Assembly (NCBI GenBank): GCA_013289875.1
Contig: JABCZC010000001.1
Span: forward strand, 54,108 to 118,107
DNA length: 64,000 nt
DNA from: Acidobacteriota bacterium
GTDB lineage: Bacteria > Acidobacteriota > Terriglobia > Terriglobales > Acidobacteriaceae
Direction: 5' to 3'
The position numbers and the translations under genes are program-made. Below are positions 37,001 to 44,806 of the stretch, piece after piece. The stretch's first letter is position 1; each line of letters begins with the position of its first letter. The notes under the pieces were generated by a model, which did no database searches, was not told the origin of the DNA, and worked only from the letters and a program-made list of their open reading frames with translations.

Positions 37001-37202
37001 GAAGAACACGGCGATTGCAGAGGGGCTGAACCTACAGTTCCGCGCAGAGTTCTTCAATGTGCTGAACCACACCAACTTCGGGACTCCGAATGAGGTGGTG
37101 TATTCGGCGGCAGGAACGACTCCTTCGCCGACGGCCGGGGTAATCACTTCCACGGCTGGAACTTCGCGGCAGATTCAGTTCGGGCTGAAGCTCCTGTTCT
37201 GA
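34002..37202 (+). CDS. Oar-like TonB-dependent outer-membrane receptor
   Basis: A 1066-residue receptor from GTG 34002, which has GGAGG five bases upstream. A signal peptide (ending near GTVWSQ) is followed by a carboxypeptidase-regulatory-like beta-sandwich (about 33-115: GGSISGTVRDGSGAAIAGATVEI), a plug domain (VKELPLNGRSYDELMTLNP onward) and a large beta-barrel ending in the typical aromatic C-terminus QFGLKLLF. Such receptors import large or scarce nutrients with TonB energy. The cysteine-rich leader upstream and the sulfate genes nearby suggest a sulfur compound as ligand, which is inference. A class III aminotransferase follows after 73 bases on the same strand. Confidence 0.92.
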   Translation: MYFISISRSARVLAWLLLLSFGFSGTVWSQVVGGSISGTVRDGSGAAIAGATVEIRNTETGSTRVLTSDDGGRYAAPSVPIGTYSVSAARQGFSTLTKTGIRLVVGQSAEIDLLLAVGQVQQEVTVAAVPATVQVSTQQTSGLVDERQVKELPLNGRSYDELMTLNPAIVNYSTERSGGIGTSNSAVGNMFAVSGHRPQDNLFLLNGIEYTGASEINVTPGGTSGQLLGVDAVREFNVVTDTYGAEYGKRTGGQVSIVTASGTNKLHGTAFAFLRNSAFDARNYFDQADIPEFQRNQFGGALGGPLVRNKLFLFGNYEGFRQNLHLSNVTLVPDNQARLGYLPNSSGKETYIGVNAAVQPLVALWPVQNGPELGGGIAEAFSSPLQRIREDFGTTRLDYNISNKDLLFGVYTIDDSDANTPTANPLSSVVESLREQVVSLQEQHVFSPTLLNTARVGFSRAAYDFTGTTPVNVPGWIAGRPIGALVVGGGTALNGASQITGAGTNAGSNLTTARNLYTYDDHVYWTRGIHQVELGGWLQQIQSNDNLAQDQYGQASFGSLTSFLQGTVSTFTSVPSPTELGWRSLEGAGFVQDTIRIKPTLELRAGFRFESTNGWNESQDRASNYLFDENGVIETNPLVGHSALSKNRAKFLPEPRVGIAWDPTRHSTTIVHAGFGVYHALLDNLDYRLDQTAPFNTTNTLKNVPVSSLNIIPGEAPPSGSLISPSGVQPDAYTPTVLSWTLSIAQQIAPNTSLTVGYVGSHGYHQMLSEDVNEPVPTVCPASPCPSTLPGGTIYYPKGAPLANPKLANTTTWISEGVSSYNGLTVDVNHRFQRGLQFRGVYTWSKSLDDGTAWNTSVGANAPAFVMFPLEPKLDWGPASTDVRNLAVINGTYDLPFGRGNDSGLSRTLVQGWSFSEIASLQSGFPFTPQLGFNPTNNGDSRNPIRPSVNPDFHGKVIQGGPNQYFNPAAFLVPAAGTYGNASRNSLVGPGFATLDASLRKNTAIAEGLNLQFRAEFFNVLNHTNFGTPNEVVYSAAGTTPSPTAGVITSTAGTSRQIQFGLKLLF

Positions 37203-37275
37203 GCACGGGGTCGCACTTTGCCGTGCCTCAGATGTCCGCCTGCCTGTAGAGTATTGGGGATAGGCGGGTGTGCAG

Positions 37276-38634
37276 ATGAGCGAGACAGTTGTTTCTCCGG
37301 AGGCGATGACCACCGAGGAAGTGGTCAAGTGGACAAAGAAGCTGAACTATGGGACGTGGAAGTATCAGCGGTCCTGGAATCCCATGCACATCGTGGATGC
37401 CGAAGGTTGCTACTTCACCGACGCGAACGGCAAGAGGTACTTCGACTTTTCGTCACAACTGATGTGCTCGAACCTGGGACACAAGAATGCCGCAGTGATC
37501 GAGGCTATCGCGGAGCAGGCGCGGAAGCTGCCGTACATCATGCCCGGGTATGCCACCGACACCCGGGTAGAACTGAGCCGGTTGCTGCTCGAGGTTCTGC
37601 CGGAAGGGCTGAACAAGTTCTTCTTCACTACTTCGGGCACGGAGGCCAACGAGGCGGCCTTCAAGATCGCCCGCATGTACACCGGGAAGGCGAAAATCAT
37701 CGCCCGATACCGGTCCTATCATGGGTCGACGATGGCTTCGATAGGGGCCACCGGGGATCCGCGGCGATGGCCGCTGGAGCCGGGGGGCAAGGGGCAGGGG
37801 TTCCTGTTCGCTCCGGAGGTGAACTGCTACAAGTGTCCCATCCGGCATACGTATCCGGGGTGCGGGGTGGCTTGCGCGGATTACCTGGAGCACATGATCG
37901 CTAACGAGAGCGACGTGGCGGCGGTGATCGTGGAGCCGGTAGTGGGCACAAATGGGGTGCTGATTCCGCCGAAGGAGTACATGCCCAAGCTGCGGGAGAT
38001 CTGCGACCGGCACGGCGTGCTGCTGATCGCCGACGAGGTGATGTCGGGCTGGGGTCGCACGGGCGAGTGGTTCGCCATGGACAACTGGGGCGTAAAGCCG
38101 GACATCCTGGTGACGGCCAAGGGGATTACGTCGGCTTACGTTCCGCTGGGGCTGTGCGCGACCACGGCCAAGATTGCCGAGTACTTCGAGGACCACTTCT
38201 TCGCACACGGGCACACGTACGAGGCGCATCCCATGACGCTAGCTCCGGCGGTGGCGGCGATCCACGAGATGCAGCGGCTGGACCTGGTGGCGCGCTCGCG
38301 GGAGATGGGCAAGTATCTTGGCGAGAGGCTGCGGGCGCTCCAGCCGAAGCATCCCTCGATCGGCGAGGTACGCGGGCTGGGGCTGTTCTGGGCGCTCGAA
38401 CTGGTGCGGGACCAGGCGGCGAAGACGCCTTTCAACACCATGCAGGACAAGGTGGATGGCAAGGTCGCGGTGGTCGAACAGGTTGCGGCGGATATGCTGA
38501 AGCGCGGTGTTTCTCTACAGGCGTGGATCAGCCACTTTGTGGTGGCTCCTCCGTTGATCGTCGAGAAGGAGGAGATCGATTTTGGCGTTGAGGCTCTGGA
38601 CCAGTCGCTGGCGATTGCGGACAAGGCGATTTGA
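37276..38634 (+). CDS. class III PLP aminotransferase
   Basis: A 452-residue omega-type aminotransferase. TTSGTEANEAAFKIARMYTG and RYRSYHGSTMASIGATGDP form the cofactor pocket, IADEVMSGWGRTGEWFAMD carries the PLP-ring Asp, and the Schiff-base Lys is in LVTAKGITSAYVPLG. The CYKCPIRHTYPGCGVACADYLEHMI insert and SSQLMCSNLGH segment recall enzymes annotated as taurine-pyruvate aminotransferases, but this is only a resemblance. GTG 37270 is an alternative start. It may be co-transcribed with the upstream receptor. Confidence 0.85.
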   Translation: MSETVVSPEAMTTEEVVKWTKKLNYGTWKYQRSWNPMHIVDAEGCYFTDANGKRYFDFSSQLMCSNLGHKNAAVIEAIAEQARKLPYIMPGYATDTRVELSRLLLEVLPEGLNKFFFTTSGTEANEAAFKIARMYTGKAKIIARYRSYHGSTMASIGATGDPRRWPLEPGGKGQGFLFAPEVNCYKCPIRHTYPGCGVACADYLEHMIANESDVAAVIVEPVVGTNGVLIPPKEYMPKLREICDRHGVLLIADEVMSGWGRTGEWFAMDNWGVKPDILVTAKGITSAYVPLGLCATTAKIAEYFEDHFFAHGHTYEAHPMTLAPAVAAIHEMQRLDLVARSREMGKYLGERLRALQPKHPSIGEVRGLGLFWALELVRDQAAKTPFNTMQDKVDGKVAVVEQVAADMLKRGVSLQAWISHFVVAPPLIVEKEEIDFGVEALDQSLAIADKAI

Positions 38635-38658
38635 GGACACTGATCCCAAGATCGGCGG

Positions 38659-39426
38659 CTACAGGCCGGGGCTGGATTGCATGATGCCTCCGTCGGCGAA
38701 GATGGTGGTCGCCGTTATGTAACTGGCGCCGTCTCCGGCGAGGAAGGCCACTACCGTCGCGATCTCTTCTGGTTTGGCGACGCGTCCGAGCGGGATGGCG
38801 GCGTTCAGTTTGGCGGCCTGTGCTGGATTTTGAAGTGTCGCCTGGTTCATGGGAGTAGCGATGGCTCCGGGGCCGACGCCCACGACCAGAATATTGTGCG
38901 GGGCGAGCTCGACTCCGGCGGTTCGGGTGAGCATGCGCATGCCACCTTTCGAAAGGCAGTAGGGCAGGTTGCCGGGCATGGGCCAGTCTTCGTGCACCGA
39001 AGTGATATTGATGATGCGGCCTCCGGCGCCCTGTTGGATCATTTGCCGGGCGGCGAGCTGCGTGCCGAAGAAGGCGCTCTTGAGGTTGATGTCGAGCACG
39101 CTGTCGTACTGCTGCTCTGTGGTGTCGAGGAGCGAGGTGCGGCTCTCGATGCCAGCGTTGTTGACCATGATGTCGATGCGCCCCAGTTTGGCGACGGCTG
39201 TCTGAATGAGCCGGTCGAGCTCGGGAAGCTTGCTGACATCGGCCTGGACGCCGACGGCCTGGCTGCCGAGGGCGTTGATCTGCCGTTCGAGATCGGCCGT
39301 GTCCTCAGGGCGAGAGCGGTAGTTGATGACGATGTTTGCGCCCTGGCGGGCGAGCTCAAGTGCGATGGCCTTGCCGATGCCGCTGTTTCCGCCGGTCACG
39401 ACGGCGACTTTGTTCTTGAGGGACAT
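38659..39426 (-). CDS. short-chain dehydrogenase/reductase (glucose 1-dehydrogenase-like)
   Basis: A 255-residue classical SDR. The cofactor motif is VVTGGNSGIGKAIA, then NNAG in MVNNAGIESRT, and the catalytic Ser-Tyr-Lys in NITSVHEDWP and PYCLSKGGM. The C-terminal segment AIPLGRVAKPEEIATVVAFLA is typical. The basic residues after the second strand (NYRSRPED) suggest NADP preference. It converges on the aminotransferase gene. Substrate unknown. A G-rich tract lies about 60 bases upstream on its coding strand. Confidence 0.9.
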   Translation of the reverse strand: MSLKNKVAVVTGGNSGIGKAIALELARQGANIVINYRSRPEDTADLERQINALGSQAVGVQADVSKLPELDRLIQTAVAKLGRIDIMVNNAGIESRTSLLDTTEQQYDSVLDINLKSAFFGTQLAARQMIQQGAGGRIINITSVHEDWPMPGNLPYCLSKGGMRMLTRTAGVELAPHNILVVGVGPGAIATPMNQATLQNPAQAAKLNAAIPLGRVAKPEEIATVVAFLAGDGASYITATTIFADGGIMQSSPGL

Positions 39427-39487
39427 GGGGACTCCGATGATGATGGCCTGAGGGCGCGTTGCATCTCAAGCCTACACCGGGGTTGGG

Positions 39488-39712
39488 CCCCCCCACCCCC
39501 CTCCCCCTTAAACCCATCTTTCCTTGTAACTTATTCATTCTATGCGGCTTAATATTTAGGTCTGGCCGTGGTTAATTGAAATCAAAGTAGTTACAGGTAC
39601 TCAATTTCGTGACCGTTTGATTCCAATGGGTTTATGGGCACGCCCGATATGATTGCCGCCGGAATGCAGAAGGCCCGGCTGCGATTGGCGGCCGGGCCTT
39701 TTGGTCTCTATT
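39488..39712 (+). ncRNA. copy 2 of the two-copy intergenic element, possible small RNA
   Basis: Read on the plus strand: C-tract of 7, 6 and 5 C separated by A and T (39488-39507), TTGTAACTTATTCATTCTAT (39524-39543), TTGATTCCAATGGGTTTA (39617-39634, identical over 18 bases to copy 1), ATATGATTGCC, and a strong intrinsic terminator: AAGGCCCGGC (39670-39679) pairs with GCCGGGCCTT (39691-39700), then TTTTGGTCTCTATTTCT. The element occupies an orphan position between genes on the minus strand, so it is not obviously a leader or 3' region of any gene. An independently transcribed RNA is the simplest reading. Confidence 0.5.
39670..39703 (+). terminator. strong intrinsic terminator ending the element
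   Basis: A perfect 10-bp stem, AAGGCCCGGC (39670-39679) with GCCGGGCCTT (39691-39700), an 11-base loop and a short T run. No protein-coding gene on the plus strand ends nearby, which implies some other transcript. Confidence 0.75.
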
Positions 39713-40080
39713 TCTATTGTACCTGGTTAGGGGAAATTGTCGGCCAGGAAAGATCAGCCATTAGCCATCAGGGATTAGCCATTAGCGGGCTGAGTCAGGC
39801 AATAGGTAGCGGCTGGCGACGCGGAGCGCGGGAAATAAGGTGGCGCGGCACGGCCAACACCGATCTCACTGGGGACTCCGGTTCACCGTACCGTTTCAGA
39901 CCTGGGCTACCACTCCACGTATGAAGACCCCTTCGGCTGCGCTCAGGGCGAGCGCCATCCGTGGGGCCTCCGATTAGCCCCGCTCTTTTACCCGGCCTCG
40001 CGCTGCGAGGCGGGAACTCCCATAGCAGCGATACTGTCCCCACACAGCCAACCCGGGCTTGAGTGGGCCACCCTGCCCAT
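39713..40080. other. non-coding interval with repeat fragments
   Basis: No gene seen. It contains the repeated phrase AGCCATTAGC (near 39757 and 39777) and a degraded fragment (near 39933) of the CCTTCGACTGCGCTCAGG repeat that forms the array at 42.4-42.9 kb. It borders the low-GC two-gene cassette. Confidence 0.5.
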
Positions 40081-41622
40081 TTACTGGCGCAGGCTCCTCT
40101 CGACCACTGCGAACGTCTCTGGCGTGAGGCGGTGCGGAAACACTAGCAAAAAGAACATTGCAAAAATCGGATGCTGGAGTAGTAATGGTGGCAGGGCCGA
40201 GATATCCCGATTTTCCGCATCGCGGATCGAGTCAGCCCAACTTTGGGGTTGCCCAGCGGAAGCACTCTCTAACGCTGCCGAATCAGACTTCCAGAAGAAC
40301 CACTCCCAGTTGAGCCGTGGAACTGAAGAATTTAGAGACAGTCTAGTGATCGCCTCCCAAACGGAAGCTAGTGCGCGTCTTCGCCAACGTTTAGCCAGAT
40401 AGTCGACGGCGACTTGACAGGTATACGAAAAACCCTGAAAACCCTCAGTTTCCTGCTCACCTATACGGTACATAAACCGGACTGACTCTTCGGGGCTTAT
40501 AAAGCTATCCGGTAGTCCGCGGCCACCGTCGCTGTGACATAGCAAAAGAAAGGTTAGATACTCATATACGAGCTTTTCTGCAGCTATCGGTTGGCATTGT
40601 TGTTCGAGCTCAAGCGCGCTCAGCATAATAAATGGGGCCGCAGATTCTCCCCAGAAAAAGCTCTTTCGCAGTCGTTCGAAGATAATTTTCTCGATTTGCT
40701 GATCATGCTGGAGCGCACTACGTCTCCTTCGCAAAGCCCACGTTGAGAGGAGTCCGGCTAATATCAACTGACGCGGGCCGTAGAACACGCCGTCCACTAT
40801 CGGGATACCCTCTGTGAACTCGTGCCTTTCTTTGCACTCTTTTGCCAGCTCATCCAGCGCCCGGTTGGCGCCGAGCATCGCTATATCAAAAGAGGGTTTC
40901 CATAATCCTTCAGCAAGGGAGAACTTCGTCGCGGCAGCGAGGACGTGAGACGCCACAATTGTCCATCCCTCGAACACTGCCCAGTGATTCCCCAGACTTT
41001 CCGCTGACCCCAATACATAGCTTGTTAGCAGCACCGCACTTGACAGAGAGCGCGAGACATTTCTTGCCGTCTCGCCGTCAGTGAATGAGATTACGGTTCT
41101 AAGGAAACGTGAAAACAAAGGTTTGTCGAATGGAGCCTTTCCATCACTCAGCAATAGTGTTAGGAACTGCTGAAAATCACTCGCCTCGTGGGGTAAATAG
41201 GCCCCGTGGACAGCAATGAAACGATGCACCAACTGGGACTTCTCGATCACCTGTAATGGGTGAGGGAAATTTCGCTGTCGCCATCCTAGATTTGCTGTAT
41301 TGATGTAATCGAGAACGACATCATCAACCCTGCCGTTAGTTACAAAGAATGGCGCATGGCTAGGAATAGGCTGACACTGTAGCAAGTTTATCGGTAGCTC
41401 GACGAGGTTGTTAATCTGGCGGTCAATCGCGCGCCACTCATTAAGCCGAATGTCGCCACCCTTTAATTGATAAGCGTTGATGCTACCGTCAGACGCCCGG
41501 GTGATAACATCCTTTCCCTTTTCAAAAGGCCCATGGGTGGCGATGTACAAAAGTTCCTCACCTTCCGCTGCGAGCAATTGGCAAAAGGCGAGCTGATAAC
41601 CCCTTTCTGTGGCGCTAGTCAA
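40081..41622 (-). CDS. PD-(D/E)XK nuclease-like protein of an accessory cassette
   Basis: A protein of about 513 residues if it starts at TTG 41622, which overlaps the stop of the upstream gene; ATG 41709 would need an 95-base overlap. The N-terminal ~100 residues fit a restriction-endonuclease-like fold: an early helix with Glu (Glu6 or Glu20), then GKDVI (Asp38) and the AYQLKGGD strand (Gln52, Lys54), a QxK variant of the catalytic motif. The remaining ~400 residues look helical and match nothing I know. GC content and codon use are clearly lower than in the neighbours, indicating acquisition. Function unknown; nuclease-based defence is one possibility. Confidence 0.6.
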   Translation of the reverse strand: MTSATERGYQLAFCQLLAAEGEELLYIATHGPFEKGKDVITRASDGSINAYQLKGGDIRLNEWRAIDRQINNLVELPINLLQCQPIPSHAPFFVTNGRVDDVVLDYINTANLGWRQRNFPHPLQVIEKSQLVHRFIAVHGAYLPHEASDFQQFLTLLLSDGKAPFDKPLFSRFLRTVISFTDGETARNVSRSLSSAVLLTSYVLGSAESLGNHWAVFEGWTIVASHVLAAATKFSLAEGLWKPSFDIAMLGANRALDELAKECKERHEFTEGIPIVDGVFYGPRQLILAGLLSTWALRRRRSALQHDQQIEKIIFERLRKSFFWGESAAPFIMLSALELEQQCQPIAAEKLVYEYLTFLLLCHSDGGRGLPDSFISPEESVRFMYRIGEQETEGFQGFSYTCQVAVDYLAKRWRRRALASVWEAITRLSLNSSVPRLNWEWFFWKSDSAALESASAGQPQSWADSIRDAENRDISALPPLLLQHPIFAMFFLLVFPHRLTPETFAVVERSLRQ

Positions 41623-42208
41623 CCAGTTTTCGACGATTCTCCCGATCAATCCACTGCTGTAGCTGCTTGCTGTTGATGGATTCAAGTCTTCGCTTGAGTT
41701 CAGGGTCATTCTCGACCTCTTCTGATGCTTTTTTAAGTGCTGGCAAAATATTCGGATGAATGAGAAAGGAGCTCGTGGGCTTACCTGAACGATCAAACCC
41801 TACTTCTACAGCATCGATCATGTCCAGGAGCATTCGACCATCGAGGGCTTTGCCGCCTGCATCTAGTTTTTGCCCAGTTTGCTCTGTTGCCTCTTCAATT
41901 CTGGCAAACAAAGTTTTCATTTTGTAGGCTCCGGACTGCTCTGCAAGGAGTGCCAGCTTCTTTTCGAGTGCATCCCCGATTAAAGTTGGGACTTCGTCGA
42001 ATCGAATTTCCACAGATATGGCTTGTTGTTCTGCATCTTGCGTTTTCTTCCCGTAATCAGCCTGATCAAACCGTATCGTGACGCCTTCGTGCTGTGGAAA
42101 TGACTTGATTTCAGCGAGGATCGGGTGCTGTTGTTTTTCGATATTGTGGATCCGCCTAAAGGCGTAACGAAGCAGTTCGCTCTTTGATTTCGGGAAGTCA
42201 GGTAACAC
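41615..42208 (-). CDS. unknown protein, first gene of the accessory cassette
   Basis: A 197-residue soluble, charged protein starting at GTG 42208. The N-terminus FPKSKSELLRYAFRRIHNIEKQ is basic and helical, a strand-rich part follows (GVTIRFDQADYG, ISVEIRFDEV), then helices and a basic tail (QQWIDRENRRKL). It overlaps the nuclease-like gene by eight bases, so the two are probably translated together and act as a pair. Low GC like its partner. No family recognised. Confidence 0.6.
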   Translation of the reverse strand: MLPDFPKSKSELLRYAFRRIHNIEKQQHPILAEIKSFPQHEGVTIRFDQADYGKKTQDAEQQAISVEIRFDEVPTLIGDALEKKLALLAEQSGAYKMKTLFARIEEATEQTGQKLDAGGKALDGRMLLDMIDAVEVGFDRSGKPTSSFLIHPNILPALKKASEEVENDPELKRRLESINSKQLQQWIDRENRRKLVD

Positions 42209-42446
42209 ATCTATTTTGTAACATCGTTGGCGCGCAGGATATCAACCGCAGCGAGGGCTTTTCGCTTTTGGCAGTGCCTTTGGTTTCTCCGGACCCCTAG
42301 ACGAATAGCGGCACGCAATTTCGGTAAAGGTGTACCTAACCGGTGCGGGACTTGGTTCCGCGCTCAAGACTCAGGGCTCGCCATTCCGTTCAAATCTGGT
42401 AAGAAGAACAGGGCTCCTTTTGTTGGAGCTGAGCGGGTGAGTGAAG

Positions 42447-42921
42447 CAGATCCTTCGACTGCGCACGCTTCGCGTGCTCCGCTCAGGATGACAACGTAAG
42501 GGGTGTGGGCGGAAAAGCAGGTCCTTCGACTGCGTACGCTGCGCGTAATCCGCTCAGGGTGACAACGTAAGGGGTGCGAGCGGAAAAGCAGGTTCCTTCG
42601 ACTGCGCTCAGGACAGGCACTTCGACTGCGTACGCTGCGCGTACTCCGCTCAGGATGACGTCGTAAGGGGTATTGGCGGGAAAGCAGGTTCCTTCGACTT
42701 CGCTCAGGACAGGCTCTTCGACTGCGCACGCTGCGCGTGCTCCGCTCAGGATGACAAAATAAGGGGTGTGGGCGGAAAAACAGGTTCCTTCGGCTTCGCT
42801 CAGGACAGGCTCTTTGACGCCCGCTGCGCGCTGGGCTCAGGATGACGACGGAAACAAAAAGCAGGTCCTTCGACTGCGTTTGGCGCAAATTGCGCGCCAA
42901 ACTTCGCTCAGGATGACAAAT
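42447..42921. repeat. array of palindromic extragenic repeats
   Basis: Within the 750-base gap 42209-42958, six imperfect units begin with CCTTCGACT-like sequence near 42452, 42523, 42595, 42691, 42787 and 42867. A typical unit runs CCTTCGACTGCG, an inner palindrome such as GCACGC-TTC-GCGTGC, CGCTCAGGATGAC, then a shared spacer resembling AACGTAAGGGGTGTGGGC. Several units are doubled with an extra CTTCGACTGCG...CTCAGGACAGGC half. Each can form a hairpin. Translated on the minus strand they give CPERSRR-like peptides, a known false-ORF signature. The rest of the gap shows nothing. Confidence 0.85.
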
Positions 42922-42958
42922 TTAAGGTTAGGGATTAGAAAAGGCTAGACAGGTAGAG

Positions 42959-44275
42959 ATGCGAGCAAAAACAGCAGTGGTAGTCGGCGCCCAGTGGGGC
43001 GATGAGGGCAAGGGCAAGATTGTCGATGTCCTGTCGGAGCGGTTTAGTGTGGTCGCGCGGTATGCAGGCGGGCACAATGCCGGGCATACGGTCATCATCA
43101 AGGGGCAGAAGTTCATTCTGCAGCTGATTCCATGCGGGATCCTGAGGCCGGATTGCCAGGCGGTGATCGGCAATGGGGTGGTGCTCGATCCGATCGCGTT
43201 TTTGAAGGAAGTCGGCAAGCTGAGGGATCTGGGCGTGGGAGTCGATGAGCAGGTCTTTGTGTCGAACCGGGCGCAGGTGATTCTGCCCTATCACCGGATG
43301 ATTGAGCTGGCGGCGGAGAGCGCTCCGGGGCGGCAGAAGATCGGGACGACGAGCCGGGGGATCGGGCCGGCGTATGAGGACAAGATGGCGCGCAACGGGC
43401 TGCGCGTGGTGGATCTGCTGAATACGAATCTGCTGAAGACGCATATTCAGAACGCCTGCCACGAAAAGAACACGGTGGCGCATGCGCTGTTCGGGACGGA
43501 GCCACTGGATCCGGTGCAGATGTATGAGGAGTATGCGCGGGCGGCGGAGCAGGTGGCTCCGTTTGTGACGGACACGGCGGCGCTGCTGAATGGGGCGATT
43601 CGCGCGGGCAAGAGCGTGATGTTTGAGGGCGCGCAGGGCACGATGCTGGATATCGATCACGGGACGTATCCGTTTGTGACTTCGTCGTCGGCGACGGCGG
43701 GCGGCGCGATCACGGGTACGGGGGTGGGTCCGACGGCGATTGGGACGGTGATCGGCGTGACCAAGGCGTATGTGACGCGGGTGGGCGAGGGTCCGTTCCC
43801 GACGGAGTGTCACAATGAGGCCGGCGAGCACCTGCGGGCGCGCGGGCATGAGTTCGGGGCGGTGACGGGTCGTCCCAGGCGGTGCGGCTGGCTGGACTTG
43901 CCGCTGCTGCGGTATTCGAACACGATCAACGGCACGGAGTGGCTGGTGGTGACGAAGCTGGACGTGCTGGATGGGCTGGAGGAGATTCCGGTGTGCACGG
44001 GCTATGAGATTGACGGCAAAAAAGTGGACACCATGCCGGCGGATGTGCGCGGGCTGGAATCGATCAAGCCGGTGTATACGAAGGTGAAGGGATGGACGGA
44101 ACCGACGGAGAATGTCTCGGAATGGGACAACCTGCCGAGGCAGGCACAGGAGTATCTGCGGTTTCTGGAGCGGGAGTCGGGGGCGAAGATCGGGATGGTG
44201 TCGACGGGTCCGGACCGGGAGCAGACGATGACCCTGCCGCAGTTTGCGGGGGCGCTGCGCGAACTCGAAGCCTGA
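42959..44275 (+). CDS. purA: adenylosuccinate synthetase
   Basis: Converts IMP and aspartate to adenylosuccinate with GTP. The 438-residue protein has VVVGAQWGDEGKGKIVDVLS, RYAGGHNAGHTV, IGTTSRGIGPAYEDK, MFEGAQGTMLDIDHGTYPFVT, and the C-terminal GTP-binding VSTGPDREQTM. Length and motifs are normal. The ATG lies 38 bases after the repeat array. Confidence 0.96.
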   Translation: MRAKTAVVVGAQWGDEGKGKIVDVLSERFSVVARYAGGHNAGHTVIIKGQKFILQLIPCGILRPDCQAVIGNGVVLDPIAFLKEVGKLRDLGVGVDEQVFVSNRAQVILPYHRMIELAAESAPGRQKIGTTSRGIGPAYEDKMARNGLRVVDLLNTNLLKTHIQNACHEKNTVAHALFGTEPLDPVQMYEEYARAAEQVAPFVTDTAALLNGAIRAGKSVMFEGAQGTMLDIDHGTYPFVTSSSATAGGAITGTGVGPTAIGTVIGVTKAYVTRVGEGPFPTECHNEAGEHLRARGHEFGAVTGRPRRCGWLDLPLLRYSNTINGTEWLVVTKLDVLDGLEEIPVCTGYEIDGKKVDTMPADVRGLESIKPVYTKVKGWTEPTENVSEWDNLPRQAQEYLRFLERESGAKIGMVSTGPDREQTMTLPQFAGALRELEA

Positions 44276-44333
44276 TTTATCCGTGTGGAATTCTTCCTTG
44301 CTATTCTGTCGATAGAAAGTTCAGGTTCGCTGC

Positions 44334-44621
44334 ATGATCAGTTATACGGTTCGGCTCAAGTTCAAGGCGGAAGATCGGGAAGAGATTCAGGAATCGCTGC
44401 GCGCCGTCACCCAGGCATCGCGGCTCGAACCGGGCTGCGTCACGTACATTCCACACACGGTGGACGGCGATTCAGACACGGTCGTGATCTACGAGCAATA
44501 TAAGGACGCGGCGGCGGTGGATGCGCATCGCGCGTCGGCCCACTTCAAGAAGTACATCGTGGGGAGCCTCTATCAGCGCATGCTGGAACGGTCGGTCGAG
44601 AACCTGCACGCGGTCGGCTAG
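44334..44621 (+). CDS. antibiotic biosynthesis monooxygenase (ABM) domain protein
   Basis: A 95-residue protein with the ferredoxin-like ABM fold: SYTVRLKFKAEDREEIQESL, LEPGCVTYIPHTV, VIYEQYKDAAAVDAHRASAHFKK. Relatives include YgiN-type quinol monooxygenases and heme-degrading enzymes; no cofactor site can be assigned. It lies 58 bases after purA on the same strand and may be co-transcribed. Confidence 0.85.
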   Translation: MISYTVRLKFKAEDREEIQESLRAVTQASRLEPGCVTYIPHTVDGDSDTVVIYEQYKDAAAVDAHRASAHFKKYIVGSLYQRMLERSVENLHAVG

Positions 44622-44806
44622 GGCCCGGGCCAGCCCGGCCTGGGACACGAGGCTGAGCATCGAATCTATAATGGCGGAAACGGCGTGATTCGATGAGAGG
44701 CATTGCAGCCGAAACCCCAAAATGGGACGCTCGCCGTAGAAAAATGCGGCTCAGGCCTTTCTTTTTGACTCGCCGCGCGGATGCGGACTACCATCCCGGT
44801 ACGCAC

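Noticed and set aside
42364..42900. 178-residue minus-strand ORF with CPERSRR repeats
   Set aside because: It is a translation of the palindromic repeat array, a familiar false ORF.
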